Below, one piece after another: positions 56,450 to 64,000 of a stretch of 64,000 nt of DNA. A program made the translations under genes and the position numbers. Position 1 is the first letter of the stretch; each line of letters opens with the position of its first letter. The notes under the pieces are model-generated. The model worked only from the letters and a program-made list of their open reading frames with translations. It was not told where the DNA came from and made no database searches. The stretch comes from Siphonodentalium dalli (lineage: Eukaryota; Mollusca; Scaphopoda; Gadilida; Siphonodentaliidae): NCBI GenBank assembly GCA_032622095.1, contig CP136068.1, positions 114,093,546-114,157,545 on the forward strand. The letters run 5' to 3'.

Positions 56450-56963
56450 TATATTTACACACTAAGTGTTGTCATCACTAAATCCAGCATTCTGATTGGT
56501 CGGCGCCCACGTGGCTAGCTGCAGTTATTTCTCGGTGAATGCGCAACGCCTCATGACACCAAGCTAATAACACCATCGATACGTCATTAGGTTTGGAAAG
56601 ACGAACGCGTAATGCTTTGGGCGCATTTTGACTCGCGCAGGATTGACTTAATACATCATCGGGTTTCAACATGAAGAGAAATTGTTCCTATTAACTTTTG
56701 CCAAGGGTGCTATTGGGTATTTTGGGCTGATCTTGTCACGATACACTTTTCGATTTAAATATATTTACAAACGTGGCTTTTTCGCTAAATGTATATAAAT
56801 ATAAGGATTAAATGTCATGTGGACTATTTTTATGGAGATGTAACGGTGAGGTAAGTGGACATAACTTGTATGTAAAACCCTTCGGGTTTTACACAAGTTA
56901 TGTCCACTTACCTCACCGTTACATCTCCATAAAAACAGTCCACATGGCAGTTAATCCTTATAT
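56450..56963 (+). mobile_element. 514-bp insertion present only in copy B, ending in a long hairpin
   Basis: Copy A has ttag-act-aaacaag (27547-27560) where copy B has this insert between ttag and aaacaag. TATAT is found at both ends. Its last 163 bp form the hairpin at 56800-56962. Class unknown, with no clear terminal inverted repeats. Confidence 0.75.
56800..56962. repeat. 163-bp hairpin with near-perfect 78-bp arms
   Basis: TATAAGGATTAA...GTGGAC and the run TTTTTATGGAGATGTAACGG continue to GTAAAACCC-ttc-GGGTTTTAC and back. Only a few mismatches (aTGtCATG/CATGgCAg, TATG/CAC). Confidence 0.9.
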
Positions 56964-58357
56964 AAACAAGTTGGCCTGAACACAACGCTTAACTTGGATC
57001 GGCCTAATTGCCAGCGTTGTAACAACACAAACGGTCGCACCTTGAGTTAATCCCCTTCCGCATGTCTGCAAAGTGAGACTAACCACTTTTATTTTATAGT
57101 TCCGGTTTCACGGTTGAGACGAACGTCATGTGCGTCATGTTACGTCAACGAGATGCGTATGGAACGTACGTTCCATACGTATTTGTAAATATGGAACAAC
57201 AATAACACTGTACTTATGGGAACAAGCGTGTAATAAAGTACAATCCAGACAACACCCTGGGCTGAAATGCATGCGTAAGATATGTTACGTTGGTCGCAGA
57301 TTTGTCTACATTTTGGGGCTTCATCCATTTCAGATTTGGTCGCCGATTTGTCGTTAGTCTATTCAGCGTAGCTGGACTGTGTGCAACAACAATAGTCGTG
57401 CTCAAGTTAGTGGAAATAGGTTAGTAAGTTATCAAAATAATAAAATGATCAGTTCTTACATCTAACCGCAGCCTTGTTAGCTATTCTGACCAATTTGACA
57501 GAAAATTAACCATTTCTTTGCTAAATACTCATTGACGAGTAGTTCAGATAGGTCGTTTGTTTAACTTATTATCTGAACATTGCCCACAAATTAATCGAAA
57601 TCCACCAGCACTTGTATTATATTTTCATCTGTCTGTCGTCTGCATTTAACATCCTTCCATTGTCTAACTATATAAGTGAATGGGGGAATAAATTCAATAT
57701 AGAAAGGTTTAAAAATACATAATCCGATTCGATGGCCCCGTATCGTCCAGTTACAACAACAACGGAATTTCACCTAAAGCTGATTTAATTATCCAAATTA
57801 GTTTATTACCAAAAAATAATCACAACAATAGCAATCACGATATCATATTTGCCGAAAAGTCCTATAATATCGGAGTTTTTTCTTGGTAGTTTTGACGATG
57901 AGCGAGCGTGGTTTACAACGTCCATATATGGTGATTCCTAGATCAAATTGGAATTCCCAAACGTATGTTATCACAAATGTAAACACATAGCATGTCCGCG
58001 TGTAACCAGAGTGGTGCCATATAACATGTCTATTTGCATGCATAAAATAGTATTACCAATTCGTAAATAAGTATATGTAAGTATCCACACGTCAATTATC
58101 ACAACATACCGTATTCTTGTTGATGGCGATTATTTTCATCGAATTAACTTGCGATCGCCACCGATGCGCTGATCGTATAACAAGCCATGATAGCGCGTGC
58201 CCTCTCGTAACGGCGTCCCTGCATGTCTGTTCTATTTCTTGGCGGAATTTTTGCCAGACCAACAAATATTCCAGGTGGTGAAAAATAGCAGATTTCAAAA
58301 ATCGAACCATAAGAACTCTGAGATTTGATGGGTGGATTCCTCTACTCAATTCAAATA

Positions 58358-58860
58358 TGTTTTACCCCCGAAACCGAAGAGACCATATCAAATCCAGTCG
58401 TAAGTCGGGATTTTTTTACCCTGTGCCAATGCATTCTCTTATATATGCGAGTCGACCATAGGTCGACTCGCATATATAAGAGAATGCATTGGCCTAACCA
58501 TTTTTTATCATGTTTTTTAAATAAATGTTTCTTACAATTTTTAGGACATAAAATAAAAAACATCCATTACCCTGCAGGGAGCCCCACACATATACACAGA
58601 AGCATATAGAAGAGTGTCGTCTGCTCATGTTTGTCTGGGGCTCCGTATGGGTGAAATTATAAAATTGTTAAAGAATACAAGAACAAATTATTAAAATTGT
58701 AAACAATTATTAGGCCAATGCATTCTCTTATATATGCGAGGCGACCTATGGTCGACTCGCATATATAAGAGAATGCATTGGCACAGGGTAAAAAAATCCC
58801 GACTTCCGACTAGATTTGATATGGCGGGTCACATCTGTTTTACCCCCGAAACCGAAGAGA
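58358..58860 (+). mobile_element. Palindrome-bearing MITE, second subfamily, copy B
   Basis: The duplicate of 28948-29454. Palindromes at 58425-58493 and 58714-58782. The 25-bp direct repeats are at 58358-58382 and 58836-58860. Confidence 0.75.
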
Positions 58861-59078
58861 TATAGTCATTTTAGGATGTTAGTATCTCACAATACCACAC
58901 TAAAGATAACAAATTAGTCAATATATGTTAGTCAAATCCCCCCCCCCCCACATGATGACTAACTTAGTTTAAACAAAATGACTAAGGCGAAACGTTAGTC
59001 ATAATGATTAGGGTGATATTAGCAATAACGACTACGCTATGGTTAGTTAAAACTACTAATTGGGTCATTATATTACAA

Positions 59079-59109
59079 CTAGGGGGGTTGCCCGTCACAA
59101 AATGACGGG
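59079..59109 (-). mobile_element. Helitron-like 3' terminus on the minus strand, copy B
   Basis: The duplicate of 29683-29713 (ACCCGTCATTTTGTGACGGG hairpin then CTAG on the minus strand). Confidence 0.5.
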
Positions 59110-59699
59110 TATATACATGTTCTTTGTTACTTTCTAGTGTCCGCGGTTATGAATTAATTCTATATAAGGAATGGAATGGTCATGCTTCTCTTTTTTGTCG
59201 CTGGATTCGCGAGGAACCACTATATTTCACTAAAACTGTATTTCTACACATACCCACCCCACATATACGCATGCACATATTGAACGAAACAACATCAACA
59301 TATTACTTTAAATATTACTATATATTAACTGAAACATACTCAATTCGGGAGCGTTTATTCGGCGACGAGGGGGCTTGCGGCACATTTTGATCTTAAATGG
59401 ACCCCCTTGGGAACCTGCATTCAGCATGTAGCCTAAGGATCACAGGCTCATTTGTGGAAACACTTTATTTGAAATAAAACTGTATTTTCTCCCCCAACCC
59501 ACATATATGCATGTATATGCATGCACACACAGAACGCAACAATCAAGATATATACTAACTGAAAAATACCGGCCCATCTGTTCGGGGGGTGTCCACAGTC
59601 CACCTTGGGAAATTTCAACTGCACCCCCACCCCCCCCCTTGAATCAGAATCAGACCAAATACATGTTTTTGCATAATTCCATTTACACCTCTGGCATAA

Positions 59700-61490
59700 T
59701 ATCTATATCTATATTTGCGAATGTCTGTCTGTCTGTCTGTCTGTGTTCTATAGAAATTCACAGGGGACCATCTAGATGATGCCAAAGGGGATTACTAGGA
59801 GTAGCTCTTTACGAGAAAGATAATGGTCGGGGTTACAATTTTCTAAAGTGACGCCGTTGTTATCAGGGGCAGAAAAAGGGGAGGGGTAGAAAACAAATTT
59901 GTCGCCGATTGCCACCAAACTTATATATAATCATCCCCATAATATGAGGAATCTAATGGCGAGGTTTAAATATGGCAAAAGTCGCGCCGTTCGCGTCAGG
60001 GGTGCCCGGAAGGGGGGGGGGGCAGATTTTTTTTGTCGCCGATTGCCACGAAATTAATCATCCCCATGATATAAAGAATTCAACGGTGTGGTTTAAATAT
60101 GTCAAAAGTGGCGTCGTTTGAGTCAGGGATGAACGGAAGGGGAGAGGGGCACCAAAATTGATAAAACTAATTTTAGCGCCGATTTCCACAAAATTTATAT
60201 ATATTCTTCTTCATGATACAAGGAATCTAATTGTGCGATTTAACAACGGCAAATTGTTGTTTTTGGATGAGAGATTGGAAGGGGGGTGGGCACTAAATTT
60301 GATAATAAGTCGCCGATTGCCACCACACTTATACAAAATCATCCCCATGGTATGAGGAGTCTAATGGTGTGGCTTTTATCTGTCAGATGTGGCCTCATTC
60401 GAGTCAGGGTTGCATTGAAAGGGACAAGGGCACCAAAATTGATGCACAATTTATTTAGCGCCAATTTCCACCAAATTGATACACGTTCTTATCCATGATA
60501 TGAGGAATCTAATCGTGATTTAAAGACGCCATAGTAGTGCTGTTTGGGTGAGAGATGGGGAGGGGAGGGATTGGCACAAAATTTGATAAACAAAATTGTA
60601 TAGTCGCCGATTATCACCAAACTTATAAACAATCATCTCCATGATATCTGGAGTGTAATCATGTGGTTTAAGGATGTCACAAGTGGGGTCACTCGAGTCA
60701 GTGGTGTATAGAGATAAGAGGGACACAAAAAATTATATCTATATGTTTAGTGCCGATTTCCAGCAGATTGATGCATATTCTTCTCCGTGATACGAGGAAT
60801 CTTATCGTGTGGTTTAGATACACCAAATTGGTGCCCTATGGGTGAGAGATATGGGGACCTTAAATTTGATACGAATTTGTATACTCGCCAATTTTCACCA
60901 ATTTTATTTATATGCATCTCTAATCTCTAATGAGTCTTAGTGTGTGCAGCTTGAGTCCGAAATAGGGACGGGAGGGTCACCAAAACTGATACAAAATATT
61001 TTTAGTACCAATTACCATCAAATTCAGACACGTTCTTCTCAAATGATACAAGAAATAAAATCGTGCTGTCTGTCTGACTTTTTGTCTGTCTGCGTTCTAT
61101 ATATAACTTCACGCGGTACAATCGAGATGGCACCAAGGGGTAACTTTTTACAAGGAAGATAATGGTGCGGGTTAATATTTTCTAAAATGACGCTGTTGGT
61201 GGGGGGGGGGGGGGGAATTAAAAAAATATGGTGAAATAGTTTTGTCGCTGATTTCCACCAAACGAATACGTAATCACCTTCTCAATATGGCGTTGTTCGA
61301 GTCAGCGTTGCATCAACAATTGATTTAATAAACCAAATTCCACCAAATTCATACACGTTTTTCTCTAATGATATACCATGAATTAAATCACATTTGGTGT
61401 CGTTTGCGTCACGGATGGCGAGCGGATATGCACTATCATTGATAAGATTGCTATTCGCCGATATCCACATATAAGTTATATACAGTCACC
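59700..61490 (+). repeat. Divergent satellite of about 135-150-bp monomers in alternating A/B order
   Basis: It begins A|TCTATATCTATATTTGCG plus a (TGTC)n tract. Then about eleven monomers alternate between type A (gtCGCCGATTgCCACCAAACTTa, aATCATCCCCATgATaTgAgg, CGaGTCAGGG, gggCACCAAAATTGATa) and type B (gcGCCGATTTCCACcAAATTgA, ACgTTCTTCTcCATGATACgAGGAATCtAATCGTG, gGTGAGAGATgGGG). The leader recurs at 61062 (CTGTCTGTCTG, acttcac, atggcaccaaggggt), so the block of leader plus monomers was itself repeated. Copy A of the duplication contains only its start (30300-30554). The monomer core CCGATTxCCACCAAACTT is like the CCGATTTCGATGAAACTT block of the Helitron family above. Confidence 0.75.
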
Positions 61491-62350
61491 AGGCCATCTC
61501 CATATCATTTTAAGTAGTTGGGCGTTCACATTTCACAATCCCGACATATGGTGACCCACATAAGTCACTTGAATAATTATATCTTCTTAACAGTCATATT
61601 AATATGGGAATGGCAATCAAGCCATTCACACAATGAGCTAGCAAAAAGAGATAACTAGAAGAAGCATTAAACGTATATTTATCATTCTATTGAAGAGATA
61701 CATATATTCGTGCAAACTGAGAGACCTCGAACCGTCAGATGATTGCATATATATAATAACAAAGTATGTTCCATTCAATAGTTTTCACAAAAAGTTACAA
61801 TTTGTCAAGAGATATGGAAGGCCTGTACAAAAATAGTGGTCACAGTGTGCAGTCAAATATAGTTTCTTCTGATATACAAGAAAATGCAGTTAGTAGCACA
61901 AGACTTTTCAGGATCCTACCAATACTGACATCTGACAAGGGTTTTAGAACAGACTCATCGACTGACATAAACAACTCAAAATCTCGCTCTGTGCCTGTCA
62001 CATGTAGCTGATATACGTGCGCAGCAACATTTCGTTTAAACTAAGAATATTTAGTCAATATATAGCACCATGAACAGAGGAGCACCTGGAAATTTCTTTG
62101 ATACATCTATATCTTCATGGAGATATGATAGACAGGTGTCCTCGAGATCTTATTCCAACCCACTAGATTGATTGATACATCTCAATATGTAAAACCCAAT
62201 TATCATCTTTTATCGAACTAATGTGTTTATGATGTGCATGTATCATATTATAACGTCTAATGTATACGCAGTTAGTCGGATTCCTTATGTCGAAAAAAAT
62301 GGTCGCCGTTTTCGAAATGTTAAAAGCGATATGAGAACAGTTTCTATACC
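61491..62350. other. Non-coding stretch
   Basis: Short ORFs here (for example 61766-62011) have no recognisable domain, splice context or homology. No gene supported. Confidence 0.45.
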
Positions 62351-63240
62351 ACCAGTGTGTCTGTTTTCCGAATCTACCTGTTTCCAGCTTGATATTTTAG
62401 TGGAAACAGGTTTGTGCGAGGCTTTTGTTTGTGTACCCCTCTATTTTGTTCCCTTCCACCTGGTAATACAAAACATGCTATTACGAATAGCAAGTTCGGT
62501 AAGTGGCTTTCTTTGTTCTTGGAAATCGAAACACATTGGGAGATCTTGCCACAAATTACTTAATTACCTATCTTAATGTGGAATTTTATCAAAAATCATC
62601 AGACGAATTGCATTTATGACTGCATTTTCAATTTTCTTTCCCAAATATTAAGGTATTGTATATTCTTAAAATCAGCTATATCACATATAGACGAACACGA
62701 ACAATCTACAAGGATATCTTGATCATATGCCACAAACAAAACTTAAATACATCGATTTTTGGTAAAGATATCGCAGAAAAGTTAACCCTACCCCCACTCT
62801 CGCTGATTTCACAAGTCAGATTCCTTTGGTCGAAAACAACGGTCGCGCCATTTCGGATTGTCTAAGACGACATGCGAACGGTTTATTTATCAATAGCATG
62901 TCTACTTTCAGAGTTTACCTGTGTCCAGTTGAAATTTTATTGGAAACAAAGAGTTTTTGGACTGTTTTAAAAAGTTAAAGAGCGTTTGCTTATTATACAA
63001 ATATTAATCCTCATAACTAACATTCTGGTGGACTGCGCGAGTTGAAATTAACAAAAGTATCAAATATGGCTGTCTACGTTCAGAGTCTACTTGTTTCCAG
63101 TCTGACATTTGAGTGGAAACAAATTGTTTGGACGGTTTTAAAAATTTAAAGAGCGTTTCCTGATTATACAAATATTAACTAACACGATTAGCATTTTCAT
63201 GAATTGTGCAAGTTGAAATTGTGCACATATGTCAAGTATG
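62270..63240 (+). repeat. Divergent direct repeats with CTGTTTCCAG-GAAAC core
   Basis: Three copies of tctacctgtttccagcttga, attttagtGGAAACA at about 62372, 62915 and 63083. The first two are preceded by gattcctt-ggtcgaaaa-ggtcgc. The last two extend into a tandem pair of about 170 bp (ggacggttttaaaaatttaa, agagcgttt, ttatacaaatattaa, ttgaaatt). Confidence 0.65.
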
Positions 63241-63547
63241 ACTCTGAAATGTATTTTTGAGAATGGTGTCGTCAGATAAATCTCCGCTGGTACAGCACTA
63301 CAGTTGCGAACAGAACTAAAGTTGGACCCTATAGAGGGTTTTACAATTTACTCAAATGTTCACAGTGGTGGAACTTAATGGCTATCACATATGCATGGCT
63401 CTTACATGTAATCTATCGTAACTACATTTGATTTTACAAAATTAACATGCAGATACAGTAGTTGATAAAAATGTGGTTCACATCAATCACATACATCACA
63501 ATCACGTTCACTATTATACAAATGCAATGTTGTATAATACTAATACT

Positions 63548-63640
63548 AATTCGTGGCCACGAAATAACTAATTCGTGGCCATGAAATAACTAATTCGTGG
63601 TCACGAATATAAATAATTCGTGGCCACGAAATAACTAATT
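63548..63640 (+). repeat. Tandem 22-bp repeat of the palindrome TTCGTGGCCACGAA x 4
   Basis: Four spaced copies of aaTTCGTGGCCACGAAataa. The second and third have one-base changes (ccATgaa, ggTCacg). Confidence 0.9.
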
Positions 63641-63719
63641 GTGATATACGATCGTCAGTCCCATTGTTGTAATGGAAGCGAATAGAGATGATCTGGTTGT
63701 AGTTGTCCTGGCATGAGCC

Positions 63720-64000
63720 ACGGCGATTTGAGATAAATGGTGTTGTAGGGTGGCCCGTAAAACAAATTAAGTAATCACCCCTTTCACCAACCCGATCCAA
63801 AGTTGCCGCCGTCCTGGGGTGGGTTACATAGACACCCACGACATTCAGTATATATTGGGGGGCCACCCTACAGCACAAATTATACCACATCAAACGGCTA
63901 AGGGGTCGAGAAATTGTATATGTGTCGTATTTGAACCCATCTGGGGTGGCCATTTTGGATCGGGGATGGTGAAAGCGGGTGAACATTTAGTTTGTCTCAG
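63720..64000. mobile_element. Inverted-repeat element at the window edge
   Basis: gtAGGGTGGCC (about 63748) is answered by GGCCACCCTac (about 63862). CACCCctTTCACCAacCCGATCCAAA (63777-63802) and cGGGGTGGgtt are answered inverted by TTTGGATCGGGGATGGTGAAAGCGGGTG at 63954-63981. The structure seems to continue past the end of the window. The minus-strand open frame here (63546-63986) is explained by the repeat and has no recognisable domain. Confidence 0.55.

Larger units (their letters stand above)
56256..58357. other. Non-coding stretch, duplication copy B (right part)
   Basis: Matches 27349-28947 except for the 514-bp insertion at 56450-56963. No gene was recognised. Confidence 0.5.
55644..59973 (+). 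repeat. Tandem segmental duplication, copy B, right part
   Basis: Matches 26741-30557. It ends at the TAT of the duplication breakpoint and runs without a break into the satellite to its right, which is the original flank. Confidence 0.9.

Noticed and set aside
61766-62576. Short plus-strand ORFs 61766-62011 and 62223-62576 as genes or further SLC22 exons
   Set aside because: No domain, no transporter motif and no splice-site context. The second overlaps a divergent repeat.
1-64000. tRNA or rRNA genes
   Set aside because: I looked by eye for T-arm GGTTCRANNC boxes with an acceptor stem and for conserved rRNA strings and saw none. A covariance-model scan would be decisive.

Overview
This is a repeat-rich, AT-rich eukaryotic window, almost certainly from an invertebrate animal and most likely a marine one. 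The pointers are an intron-split SLC22 (organic cation/anion transporter) gene, L2-like and CR1/jockey-like retrotransposons (one with a 2A peptide), a FLYWCH/MULE transposase fragment, Helitron-like elements and TTAA-flanked MITEs. I cannot name the species. No rRNA, tRNA or CRISPR array was recognised.

Host gene: three consecutive + strand exons of an SLC22-family transporter lie at 289-504, 15887-16117 and 21226-21360. They join in frame with canonical GT/AG sites and cover TM4 to TM8. The 5' and 3' parts of the gene are not recognisable in the window, so most of the sequence is probably intronic or downstream of this gene.

Layout: 1-6 kb holds the first SLC22 exon, then a decayed minus-strand gene of a multicopy invertebrate family, split by two MITEs. 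6.5-8.9 kb is a cluster of Helitron-like elements. 9.4-14.3 kb is a tandem array of about 1.1-kb units with GGGCGACA-type hairpins, bounded by 243-bp direct repeats. 14.5-15.5 kb is an array of short modules with CRE-like and octamer-like motifs. 15.9 kb is SLC22 exon 2, and 17.4-18.3 kb is a complete-looking Helitron.

From 19729 to 59973 the window is a 10,826-bp tandem segmental duplication: copy A is 19729-30554, copy B starts at 30555. Copy B is split by an 18.2-kb insertion (37484-55643). The duplicated unit carries the TM7-TM8 exon of the transporter, so this 135-bp, phase-symmetric exon is present twice. It also carries a reverse-transcriptase C-terminal fragment, a FLYWCH/MULE fragment, palindromic MITEs and part of a satellite.

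The 18.2-kb insertion is nested. It holds an L1-ORF1-like protein gene (38005-39150), an 8.3-kb foldback (long inverted repeat) element (39161-47484) that is itself interrupted by an L2-like retrotransposon (about 41860-44455), and a CR1/jockey-like ORF2 with an N-terminal 2A peptide and a late frameshift (49904-53457). 59.7-61.5 kb is a divergent two-monomer satellite. The last 2.5 kb holds short repeats and the start of another inverted-repeat element.
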